Both the position numbers and the translations under genes were made by a program. Below are positions 26,162 through 34,284 of a stretch of 59,275 nucleotides of DNA, piece by piece. This stretch comes from Kitasatospora sp. DSM 101779 (lineage in GTDB: Bacteria; Actinomycetota; Actinomycetes; Streptomycetales; Streptomycetaceae), in NCBI RefSeq assembly GCF_025655475.1, contig NZ_JAHTIK010000001.1:3642831-3702105 (forward strand). The letters are read 5' to 3'. Position 1 is the stretch's first letter. Each line of letters starts with the position of its first letter. Below the pieces are notes generated by a model. That model was not told where the DNA came from and ran no database searches. It saw only the letters and a list, made by a program, of their open reading frames with translations.

Positions 26162-27052
26162 TCACGCCAGCGGTGGCCGATGACCGCTGCAGTACGGTCG
26201 AGGGACCAGCAGGCGGGTCGCGTCCTCGATGCGGCCGCTGGCCGTGAATGCAGTCAGGCCGGCATACGCCGTGACGGATGCGGGCTTGAGGTCGCTCTCG
26301 CGCCCCAATCCTGCCCGCACAAGGACATCCCGCAGGGCCACACAGGCCCGCGCTTGGCGTTGAGCGTCACTGCCGTGACGGCTGGTGGCGAGCGGCTGCG
26401 CGCCCCAGGACGCCGGGTGCCGTTCAGCCAGTTGGTGAATGCGCAGAACGAGGATGCTCTTGCTCCAGGCATCGAGGGCGCACCAACGTTCGTCGGTCTT
26501 GCTGGACCCGTGAACCCGTACTCGATTGGCCGCCAGATCAAGGTCTGTTCCGCAGATATGGCCGATCTCACCGGTGTTGGCTCCCGCCAACGCCAGTGCA
26601 GCCACGGCGGCATGCCTGGTGCGGTCAGCTGTCGACTCTGCGAAGAGGCGGCAGCAGGCGGCCTCCTCTGCGGTGAGCGGTCTCGCTGATTGCCCGGTGC
26701 GGGGAGGCAGCTCGATACTCCAGGTCGGATCGTTGTCGACCAGCCCGAGCTGACGGGCGCCTCGGAAGAACATCCGAAGGACGGAACGGCGAAGGTGCCT
26801 GGTGGACAGGGAAACGTCATCGATCCGTCCATGGCGAGTCCTGCCCCGAGCATGGATGAAGTCGCCTGCGAGGCCTTCGGAAACCTGCCCGACGAGCTCT
26901 ACACCGTTCGCTGCTGCATAGCGGCTGAACCGGCCGATCAGCAACCCGAACTTGTCCAGGGACTGAACGGACAGCGCACCGCGCTCCATGTCGAGATGCC
27001 ATGCGGCGAGGACGTCACCCACAGCGTCCGACAGGGCCACGCTCTCAGCCAT
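26162..27052 (-). CDS. Tyrosine-recombinase-like protein with eroded catalytic motifs
   Basis: 296 residues from ATG 27050-27052 (GGTGGG before it). The layout matches phage-type integrases: a SAM-like core-binding domain (about 15-110, SLDKFGLLIGRFSRYAA, HLRRSVLRMFFRGARQLGLV) and a catalytic-like domain starting RPLTAEEAACCRLFAE. Where active enzymes have TGLRxGE it has AGANTGEIGHI, and the HxLRH box is replaced by KPASVTAYAG. The catalytic Arg residues therefore seem to be missing. It may be a DNA-binding partner of the following transposase-like gene rather than an active recombinase. Confidence 0.5.
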   Translation of the reverse strand: MAESVALSDAVGDVLAAWHLDMERGALSVQSLDKFGLLIGRFSRYAAANGVELVGQVSEGLAGDFIHARGRTRHGRIDDVSLSTRHLRRSVLRMFFRGARQLGLVDNDPTWSIELPPRTGQSARPLTAEEAACCRLFAESTADRTRHAAVAALALAGANTGEIGHICGTDLDLAANRVRVHGSSKTDERWCALDAWSKSILVLRIHQLAERHPASWGAQPLATSRHGSDAQRQARACVALRDVLVRAGLGRESDLKPASVTAYAGLTAFTASGRIEDATRLLVPRPYCSGHRPPLA

Positions 27053-27139
27053 GCCAACTACCCACCGACGTGGCGGCGATGACACGCGGCGACATCTGCC
27101 CGAAAGCGAGGGACATGGCTGCTCTTCCACATAGAGTGC

Positions 27140-27155
27140 GGTGCATACTTGCACC
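27140..27155. promoter_or_regulatory. Palindromic operator candidate
   Basis: GGTGCA-tact-TGCACC, perfect, in the 174-bp divergent region between the recombinase-like and Xre genes. A second pair, CTTCCAC (27124-27130) and GTGGAAG (27159-27165), flanks it. It is a good candidate binding site for the Xre protein. Confidence 0.45.
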
Positions 27156-27226
27156 ATCGTGGAAGTCGTAACGCGACTCGGCAACCGGAAGGGATTGGAG
27201 CCGTGGGTACATGGGATGATCTCGGC

Positions 27227-27568
27227 ATGCCCCGAAGCAGCAACGACCAAGTCCCGAAGGAGTACGTCAGCTCCGGGACATGGCCACGCGCGGAGCTTCG
27301 GGAAGACGCGCCGGCCAGCGCCCATTACTCGCAGGCTCTTGCTCGGAACCTTGAGGCGGCACTCCACGCCTCCGGGCACAGCCTGCGAACTCTGGCCGAC
27401 GAGGCAGGCCTCACGCACACCACGATCGGACGCGTACTGCGCGGCGAGGTGCTTCCTGACCTGGGGACGCTCGCCCGACTCGAGGTCGTCTTCGACATCG
27501 AGCTGTGGCCCGGACTGGCCAGCCTGCCACAACGAACCACCCAATCGAGTGAATCCGCTATCGGCTAG
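27227..27568 (+). CDS. Xre-family helix-turn-helix regulator
   Basis: 113 residues from ATG 27227 (a GTG at 27203 is an alternative). The HTH is LRTLADEAGLTHTTIGRVLRGEVLPDLGTLARLEVVF, a typical HTH_3/Xre fold covering about residues 50-90. There is no other domain. Its position divergent from the mobile pair, with palindromes in between, suggests it represses that pair and itself. Confidence 0.75.
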   Translation: MPRSSNDQVPKEYVSSGTWPRAELREDAPASAHYSQALARNLEAALHASGHSLRTLADEAGLTHTTIGRVLRGEVLPDLGTLARLEVVFDIELWPGLASLPQRTTQSSESAIG

Positions 27569-27642
27569 CCATGGAAAACAGCAGGAAACCGCCACCGAGG
27601 CGGTGAGGCGTCCGCTAGAGAACTGGCATCATGTTCGTCACG

Positions 27643-27667
27643 TGGATGGCGAGGGACTTGAACCCTC
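27643..27667 (-). repeat. tRNA 3'-end fragment, possible attachment-site remnant
   Basis: Minus-strand sequence GAGGG-TTCAAGT-CCCTC is a canonical T-arm and T-loop. It is followed by GCCATCC and A, the size of an acceptor 3' strand plus discriminator base. No 5' half (GGATGGC) is nearby, so it is not a whole tRNA. Such fragments mark the far end of elements that integrated into a tRNA gene. Confidence 0.35.
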
Positions 27668-27714
27668 CGATGCAAAGGTTTCCAGAGGCCTGCTCGGGAC
27701 CAGCCGCCACCCAT

Positions 27715-27770
27715 TGGAGCGCCCGAAGAGTTACGAAATCCTCGAAGATTCGACCCCTTCGGGCGCTCCA
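27715..27770. terminator. 14-bp inverted repeat between convergent genes
   Basis: TGGAGCGCCCGAAG (27715-27728) and its exact complement (27757-27770) with a 28-base loop that can form its own small stem. It sits between the Xre gene and the converging unknown gene. Confidence 0.55.
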
Positions 27771-27773
27771 GCT

Positions 27774-28565
27774 TTAGGCCACAGCTTCGGCCGCCTGCAC
27801 TCGCATGACCTTGCACATCGCAATCATGATGTCGGAGAACTCCTTCGGGTCGAACAGTGCGATATCTGCAGGCGTCAACCGAATATCCACACTGACGGCG
27901 TACGAGACTTCGTCAGCAGTCGATGCTGAGGCACGGCGCTGCTGCCGATCCTCGGACTTCGCCTGCGGAGGCACCTTTCCTTCAGTTCCGGCGGTGTTCA
28001 TCGGCTCCTCGTTCGGGGATTCTCGAGCCGGCAACGGCAGGACGATCCGACCCTTCTCGTCTCGTTGCACGAGGTTCGCGATAATCATCCATTCGACCAG
28101 GTAGGCCAGGGCCACCGCACTGTTCTTGTTCGTGTCCACACCGGCCGCCAGGCGGAGCCGTTCGGTGAGGTCCTCGACGGGTCGCGGCCCCGACGTGAGG
28201 AGCGATCGCGCCTCCGTGGCGAACCACATACGCCCGAGGATCTCGCCGAGCGCTTCGCGGGCTGGCTGGCGGTCTCCACCCTGCCTCCACAGGCGACAGA
28301 ACCGAAGCAGTCCAGTGGTCGGGGCATACTTTCCGCCGTCTGCGGCCATCATCAGATCGCAAGAGATCATGAAACGAGGCACCATGGCTGCATGCTGCCG
28401 GCTCATACCGACCCGGTCGGCGGCATTCTCGATCTTGACGGGCTCGATATTCTCGCCACTGAGGTCCACAACGGCGTTCGCCAGCTTGATCGCGTTCGGC
28501 GGGTGCACACGTGCGGTTGGAAGCACCTGCTTCGTCGCACGCATACCTTCAGATGCGCCGGCCAT
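27774..28565 (-). CDS. Unknown island protein with HTH-like N-terminal half
   Basis: 263 residues from ATG 28563-28565 (GGGGAGATTCGT before it). The N-terminal half is helical with IENAADRVGMSRQHAAMVPRF, which reads like a winged-helix unit, and a later segment (NKNSAVALAYLVEWMIIANLV) resembles the second half of a two-repeat HTH protein. A Gln/Ala/Ser linker and a final short domain (SYAVSVDIRLTPADIALF) follow. I do not recognise the family. Composition is less GC-rich than the core genes. It stands alone next to the defence genes. Confidence 0.6.
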   Translation of the reverse strand: MAGASEGMRATKQVLPTARVHPPNAIKLANAVVDLSGENIEPVKIENAADRVGMSRQHAAMVPRFMISCDLMMAADGGKYAPTTGLLRFCRLWRQGGDRQPAREALGEILGRMWFATEARSLLTSGPRPVEDLTERLRLAAGVDTNKNSAVALAYLVEWMIIANLVQRDEKGRIVLPLPARESPNEEPMNTAGTEGKVPPQAKSEDRQQRRASASTADEVSYAVSVDIRLTPADIALFDPKEFSDIMIAMCKVMRVQAAEAVA

Positions 28566-29266
28566 ACGAATCTCCCCAAAAGGTCTGAGCGGGCGTCGCA
28601 GCGATCACGCTAGAGGCAGCAAAGTCGCGGTCGCAAGCCTCGCCAAGGCCGCCCCCAAGCACCGGGCATCCGCTCGCGCGCTCACGTAGCACGTGGCCGC
28701 ATGCATCCTTGTGTCGCATATCGGGCGGGATGACCCCATGCGACACAAGGAAGCATGCGGGAAATCAGCGCACAGTCAGCAACCGGGCGGCGGCTCGCGG
28801 CACCTCGGAGGCAATGATGGACGCCATCCTGTCTCGCGAAAAACGGTGCTGAAAGTTCCCTCTCAAGGGTGATTCCGACATCTCGATCAGGTTCGAACTT
28901 TGCCGATCGAGCATCAGGTCATCCAGTCCAGTACCGCAGAAGCAGGAGCCTGGCCCACACGCCCAGGCGACGTGGGGGCACCGAACGCCTCTATCTGGAG
29001 TACAGGGGCAAGTACATCAAGGGCGATCAGGCCGCGAGGCCCGATGGCCTTGCCGCATCTACGAAGGGACACGCGGCAGATCGGCCGCGCTTGCTGCAGC
29101 CCCGCCGACCACAACTGCGTCCTGCGAGCAACGGCAGATGGCACCCGCACGTCGGTCCCATGACGCTCGCAGGAATCGGGGCGACGCGCTTGTCCTCATC
29201 GAGCCTGCCCGATACTCCGAAGAGCCGCGTGAGCAGAAAGCCACGGGCCTCTGCGGTCCGACTTCG
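28566..29266. other. Gene-poor 700-bp stretch
   Basis: No frame on either strand looks coding. The only strong structure is the 23-bp inverted repeat at 28697-28760. The helicase gene ends at 29267 and an unknown gene starts leftward at 28565, so the stretch must hold the terminator of one and the promoter of the other. Confidence 0.5.
28697..28760. repeat. Long inverted repeat, 23-bp arms
   Basis: Arms 28697-28719 and 28738-28760 (inner part TTGTGTCGCAT / ATGCGACACAA) are complementary except for one base, with an 18-base loop. There is no T-run on either side. Confidence 0.85.
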
Positions 29267-32200
29267 TCAGGTCAGCGGCACAGCCGTAATGCGGTCGCCT
29301 GTACTGGTCAGCCGCGCGTCCTTGAACATCTGAGCAATGTCCGCCTCCAGCGCGGAACGGATGTCGGCTCCCAGGCGCCCCCAGCCGAAGAAGTCGCAAG
29401 TTGCCCGGACAAGCTCCTCCCGGCTCATGCCCGGGCACTCCGAAGCGAGCTCGTAGAGAGCAAGCCTGCGCTCGGCCGACGGCACGTGCAGCACCTTGCG
29501 GGGCCCGTACGCGTCAGGCGTGCGGGCCAGCAGAGGGGCGTCTCCCGCAGGGCCGTAGACCCCCGACTCGATCTTCCTGGCGCTACCGGCACGCACCAGG
29601 CCGGCCAGCACGGCCTGGATGTTGTCGCGGATCCGACTGCCGGAGCGGGCCACACCCCAGGCTTCACGTGCGCGGAGAATCAGGAGGTCCTCGTGGATGG
29701 GGCCCTCGGTCTTCAGGACGGCGGACAGGAGTCGACGCAGTTCGGGCCGCGCTTCCACGGTGTGCATGTCGTACCTGGGGAAGGCCTGGACCTGCGCCGT
29801 ACGGTACGGCACCGCCCACGTTCGTGCGTGGTCGGCGTCGACGGCTACCCGCTCCGGCTCACCGTGCGGGCCGTCTACGTTCTGGTCCGGCTGACGCCCC
29901 ACGCCGGGTGCCGCTGCCGGAGCGGGCGCTGGGGTGGGTGTCATCGCACCGGGTGACTTGGCAACAGCTGCCTCAACGGCGGCCCGCAGGCGACTCTGCG
30001 CTCCGACGCGGTCGCGGTACCAGTCCGTCCCCCAGATCCGGTACAGCTTCCATCCGAGGCCCGCAAGAACCTCTTCACGGAGCCGGTCACGATCGCGCGC
30101 GACCTTCGAGGAGTGGTACATGGCCCCGTCGCACTCGATGCCGAGAGCGTAGGAGCCGAGTGCGTCCGGGTGTCTCAGACCGAGGTCGATGCGGTATCCG
30201 GCCACGCCCACCTGCGGCTGGACCTGGTATCCCCAATCCTCAAGTACTTCCAGCACCGACTCCTCGAACGGGCTTTCCGGCTCTGCCTGGTCCTGAACGA
30301 CCTGTTGGGTGAGGACGGCTGGGCCGTGCTGCGCGTACTGGAGGTAGCGTTTGAGATGCTGGACGCTCTCGTTGTCGCTGTCGCCGAGCTCGTCCCCGGT
30401 GAAGGAAGCAACGAGTTCCATGCGGTAGCGGGCGCGAGTGACGGCAACGTTGAGGCGACGCCAACCGCCCGGCCGGTTGATGGGACCGAAGTTCAGTGAC
30501 CTCCTGCCGTACTGGTCCGGCCCATAGCCGACCGACATGATCATGACGTCGCGCTCGTCGCCCTGGACCGACTCCAGGTTCTTGACGAAGAATCCGTCGA
30601 GTCGGTCCTCGGTGAAGTAGCGGTCCAGGTCTGGGCGTGCCTGGCGGGCCTGCTCGACCGTGAGCTCGATGGCGGACGCCTGCGCCTGCGAGAGAGCGAC
30701 GACGCCCAGGCTCTGGCCGGGGCGGGTGTCGAAGTGGTGCAGGACGCGTTGTGCGACCAGTTCTGCCTCGACCACGTTGTCTGCGCGCCCGCCGCGGTCA
30801 TAGACGCCATTGGCCCGGAAGAACTCGACGCCGACGTGATTGCCGGACTCATGGGCTCCGGGGAAGGTGACCATCGAGTTGCCGTAGAACGACCGGTTGC
30901 TGAAGGTGATCAGGTCCTCGTGACGGCTGCGGTAGTGCCAGCGAAGGTCCAGCGTGCGCATTGCTCCGGCACGGCAGGCGTGGAGCAGCGACTCGAAGCT
31001 GTCGGGGAGGTCCTCGTCCCACTCGTCGGAGTCGTCTCCGACCGCGGAGTCGAAGAACGATGTAGGCGGGAGCTGCTTCTCGTCTCCCGCGACGATCAGG
31101 GCCGCACCCCTGTAGATGCAGTTCGCCGCATCACTTGGCCGGACCTGTGATGCCTCGTCGAAGATGACGACGTCGAACTGATAGTCCGCTGGTACGAACT
31201 GGCTGACAGTTAGCGGGCTCATCATGAAGCAGGGTTTGACCAGTCGCACCACCTCACCGGTCCGGGACAGCAGGTCTCGGACCGGCATGTGGCGGCTCTT
31301 CAGCTCAGCCTGTTTGGCAATTACTGCTGCAGCACCACCGGCGAAGTTCCGAGGCCGGCGGCTGTTGACCGCCCCGATGACCGCACCTCTGGCTGCAGCT
31401 ACCAGCCGGCGGTCCGCCTCCCGGAAGTCCTCGGTCCTCGCGTCCAGGTCGGTCGAGCGGCTGACCCGCAGCCGGGGATCCGCATCGAGGACAGCGTTAG
31501 CCCAAGCTCGCAGCAGCGCGCTTTCGACGACCGCGGGGAAGTCCGCCGCCGCAACACCCCGCTCCACGCTGCGCGGCACCAGCTCATCGATGCGCAGCGG
31601 GCGCAGCTGCTCCAAGCCGGCACTGAAGGCGCGCCATTCCTCCGCGCCCTGCGGGTCCTGGAGCAGCCGGTCGACCAAAGCACGCGCCTGCCCGAAGGTG
31701 CCCGACAGCTGGAGTGACAACTGGACGGCACGGGAGTCGGCGAAGAGCCCGATCAGCGCGCCGACCTGTTCGGTCCATCGGCGGAGTCGCCGGTCTGCGA
31801 TGTCGCACCAGCCCGCGAGAGCGCCACGCACCGCACGAGCCAGCAGTGGGATCTGGGGATCGGCGTCAGCGCCGTCAGCGACCCGGGCCACCACTTGATC
31901 CGGTCGTTCGGCCGCTGCGGAGAGAGCAACGACGCGCCGGGTGGTTGCCAGGGCCTGCTGAAGCCGGTCGAAGCCGAGTGCGTCGCGTGGGGTGTAGCGG
32001 CCGAGCAGGGAGCCGTGGTCGCTGAGCAGTGCGGCGGCCTTGGCTGTGGCCTGCTGCCAGGCAAGCGCGTCACCGAGTCGGCGGGGCAGGTCCTTGTGCC
32101 AGGCACCGGTCTTGGTCAGGGCGGCCACAGCAGCCCGGTCGGCCTTGTACTGGCCGGAGAAGCGGACCAGCAGACCGTGGTGCTGCTCGGCGAACCGCTG

Positions 32201-34162
32201 TACCAGAGCATCCAGGTCGTCGGCCTTGAGCACCTGGTCACCGAATACGTCGGCTGCCCGCTCCGCCGCCAGCCGCTCCGTGGTGACGGCTTCGGCCAGT
32301 TCGGCCGTCGCCGCCTCCGCACGCGCCAACGTCCCCGCATCCAGCCAGGCGGCGAGTGGCCGGTGATCGGCCCCGGCCAGGTCGGCGAGTTCCAGCATGC
32401 TGAAGGCCGCTGCTGCGGTCGTGGGCTTGGGCATACCGAAGGCATCGGCCAGTTCGGCGAGCATGGTCGACGGATCGTCCGGCAGCGAGGTATGGGCCGG
32501 GGCGGCAGCTGTGGGCAGCCCTACGCGAAGCGTCTGGATCAGTGCCGTGAGCTCCCGGGCGGTGCTCGGTTCGCTCGCGGACTCGGCGAGGGGACGCCGT
32601 CGGCATGCCGCCTCGACCTGTTCCAGCGCGTCGTCCGCCTGTGCCAGCACGTCAAGCGGCGACGCTCCGATCAAGTGCCGCCACAGGAAGTCCTCGCCCT
32701 CGACGGCCGGGCGCCAGGCGCGGCTGATCGACTCTGCCGCGCCAAGCATCTGCTGCAGCATGGAGGCGGAGAGCTCCCGGCTGATCCGAGCTCCGTCGAG
32801 ACGCATTCCCGGCTGCCCGGCGTCCCCCCGCTCGAGCATGACCAGGCGGCCGAGGACGTCGTGCAACGTGCGTCCCAGGGGTTCGCGGCGTTCGTTCATC
32901 GCGGCCGCGTAGGCGGACAGGGCCTCACGGAGTTCGCGGGCCTTGTCGAGTTCGTGTGCGGCGGCGCCGTTGGCGCGTACCTCGGTCCTCAGCACCCGGC
33001 CCAGCTCGGTCGCCACGGCCTTCTTGGACGTGTCGCCGCTGTGCAGGGCGAGGACGAAGTCTGCGAGGCCGACGTCCCGCAGACGGTTGCGCACCACGTC
33101 GAGGGCGGCTGCCTTCTCGCTGACGAACAGCACGGTACGACCGGCGTGGATCAGGGCGGCGATCAGGTTGGTGATCGTCTGGCTCTTACCCGTTCCCGGA
33201 GGTCCACTGACGACGAAGGAGCGGCCGTCGAGGGCAGCCGCGATGCACTGCCGCTGGGAGGCGTCCGCGTCCAGCACGAGGGGAGTGCGCTCGGGCGGCT
33301 GAACATCGTCGATCCGGTCCAGACTGGGCGGGTCGAAGCCGACAAGATCACCGGGAAGCCCGGCGTCCGGTCCCAGGGCGACCGCCCGGACCAGCGGGTG
33401 GGCGAGGATCCGCTCCTCGTTCTGCTGCAGGTCGTGGTACATCGCCTCCTTGTGGGAGGCGAACAGGCTGAGGACGACCCGCTCGTTCACCGTCCAGCCC
33501 TGTCGGCCGATAGCGATACGCCGAGCCGCCGCGAGCACCGCGCTGAGATCGGAGACGTCGGCCTTTCCGACGGCAGTCCAATCCACTCCCATACGGGCGA
33601 GCTTGACGGCGAGTGCGGGGTTGTGGACGGCGTCCTGGTCCTCGGCCGCATGAAGACGTGAGCGACCGCTCTGGTCTCGGCGAAGCTCGACGGGTACCAG
33701 TAGGAGTGGCGCCGAGGACGGCTTCTCCTGGTCATCCGATTCGCGCCAGTCGAGGATGCCCACGCCGAGCCAGAGCACCCACAGGCCGAAGTCGTTGTAC
33801 ATCTGCCCGGACTGGTTGCGCAGCCGGTTGACTGCACTGACCAGGCTGGCTTCGGTGGTCTTCTGCGTCACCAGACCGGCGGGCCGTCCCAAGTCCTTGG
33901 ACAGCACCACACGGTCTCCGTCGGAGCTCTCCGCAGGAGACACGAAGTCCCAGCCGCGTGCCAGCCCGGCCAGCAGCGTGGAGGCGTCCGGGGACTGTAT
34001 TTCGAGAGTGGCGGTGCGGGTGTGCCGGAAGTTGAGCAGCTTGTTCCGGCCGCTCAGGTCCAGCAGGGACTCGCGCCAGTCGCCCAGCACTCGCAGCAGC
34101 CTGTCCCGCCCCGGATCCCCTGAACCGGCCGCGGCGGGGGTGCTGGTCATCGGCATGTTCAT
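29267..34162 (-). CDS. COG1112-type superfamily I helicase with DUF4011, Vsr/MTES-like nuclease and DUF3320
   Basis: 1631 residues. An N-terminal DUF4011-like region (WRESLLDLSGRNKLLNFR, residues 29-46) comes first. The helicase has Walker A GPPGTGKS (320-327), Walker B IFDEASQVRPSDA near 1000 and motif VI WRRLNVAVTRARY near 1240. A Vsr/MTES_1575 restriction-like domain follows near 1330-1400 (YRIDLGLRHPD, LGIECDGAMYH, GWKLYRIWGTDWYRD), and a DUF3320-like C-terminus (about 1480-1540) ends the protein. Proteins of this build occur in defence islands and are thought to unwind and cut foreign nucleic acid. It lies 122 bp downstream of a Ser/Thr kinase gene on the same strand. Ribosome binding site is weak (GGATGG). 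Confidence 0.85.
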   Translation of the reverse strand: MNMPMTSTPAAAGSGDPGRDRLLRVLGDWRESLLDLSGRNKLLNFRHTRTATLEIQSPDASTLLAGLARGWDFVSPAESSDGDRVVLSKDLGRPAGLVTQKTTEASLVSAVNRLRNQSGQMYNDFGLWVLWLGVGILDWRESDDQEKPSSAPLLLVPVELRRDQSGRSRLHAAEDQDAVHNPALAVKLARMGVDWTAVGKADVSDLSAVLAAARRIAIGRQGWTVNERVVLSLFASHKEAMYHDLQQNEERILAHPLVRAVALGPDAGLPGDLVGFDPPSLDRIDDVQPPERTPLVLDADASQRQCIAAALDGRSFVVSGPPGTGKSQTITNLIAALIHAGRTVLFVSEKAAALDVVRNRLRDVGLADFVLALHSGDTSKKAVATELGRVLRTEVRANGAAAHELDKARELREALSAYAAAMNERREPLGRTLHDVLGRLVMLERGDAGQPGMRLDGARISRELSASMLQQMLGAAESISRAWRPAVEGEDFLWRHLIGASPLDVLAQADDALEQVEAACRRRPLAESASEPSTARELTALIQTLRVGLPTAAAPAHTSLPDDPSTMLAELADAFGMPKPTTAAAAFSMLELADLAGADHRPLAAWLDAGTLARAEAATAELAEAVTTERLAAERAADVFGDQVLKADDLDALVQRFAEQHHGLLVRFSGQYKADRAAVAALTKTGAWHKDLPRRLGDALAWQQATAKAAALLSDHGSLLGRYTPRDALGFDRLQQALATTRRVVALSAAAERPDQVVARVADGADADPQIPLLARAVRGALAGWCDIADRRLRRWTEQVGALIGLFADSRAVQLSLQLSGTFGQARALVDRLLQDPQGAEEWRAFSAGLEQLRPLRIDELVPRSVERGVAAADFPAVVESALLRAWANAVLDADPRLRVSRSTDLDARTEDFREADRRLVAAARGAVIGAVNSRRPRNFAGGAAAVIAKQAELKSRHMPVRDLLSRTGEVVRLVKPCFMMSPLTVSQFVPADYQFDVVIFDEASQVRPSDAANCIYRGAALIVAGDEKQLPPTSFFDSAVGDDSDEWDEDLPDSFESLLHACRAGAMRTLDLRWHYRSRHEDLITFSNRSFYGNSMVTFPGAHESGNHVGVEFFRANGVYDRGGRADNVVEAELVAQRVLHHFDTRPGQSLGVVALSQAQASAIELTVEQARQARPDLDRYFTEDRLDGFFVKNLESVQGDERDVMIMSVGYGPDQYGRRSLNFGPINRPGGWRRLNVAVTRARYRMELVASFTGDELGDSDNESVQHLKRYLQYAQHGPAVLTQQVVQDQAEPESPFEESVLEVLEDWGYQVQPQVGVAGYRIDLGLRHPDALGSYALGIECDGAMYHSSKVARDRDRLREEVLAGLGWKLYRIWGTDWYRDRVGAQSRLRAAVEAAVAKSPGAMTPTPAPAPAAAPGVGRQPDQNVDGPHGEPERVAVDADHARTWAVPYRTAQVQAFPRYDMHTVEARPELRRLLSAVLKTEGPIHEDLLILRAREAWGVARSGSRIRDNIQAVLAGLVRAGSARKIESGVYGPAGDAPLLARTPDAYGPRKVLHVPSAERRLALYELASECPGMSREELVRATCDFFGWGRLGADIRSALEADIAQMFKDARLTSTGDRITAVPLT

Positions 34163-34284
34163 CCATCCAGGAATTCGGTCGCACAGGTGCGCGGGCCTGA
34201 GCAGTCACCGTGCACGAAGTTCGATGATGATACGAGTGGTGGAGGGCGGTTTGAAGGTGCCATCCACCACCAGGGGTGCTGCAG

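Larger units (their letters stand above)
24736..27052 (-). mobile_element. Two-gene mobile cassette: recombinase-like plus DDE-transposase-like protein
   Basis: Two leftward genes 22 bp apart lie just beyond tRNA-Arg at the left edge of the accessory island. One resembles tyrosine recombinases and the other DDE transposases. I could not find terminal inverted repeats or a target duplication by eye, so the true ends are not known and the outer limits are those of the genes. Confidence 0.45.
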
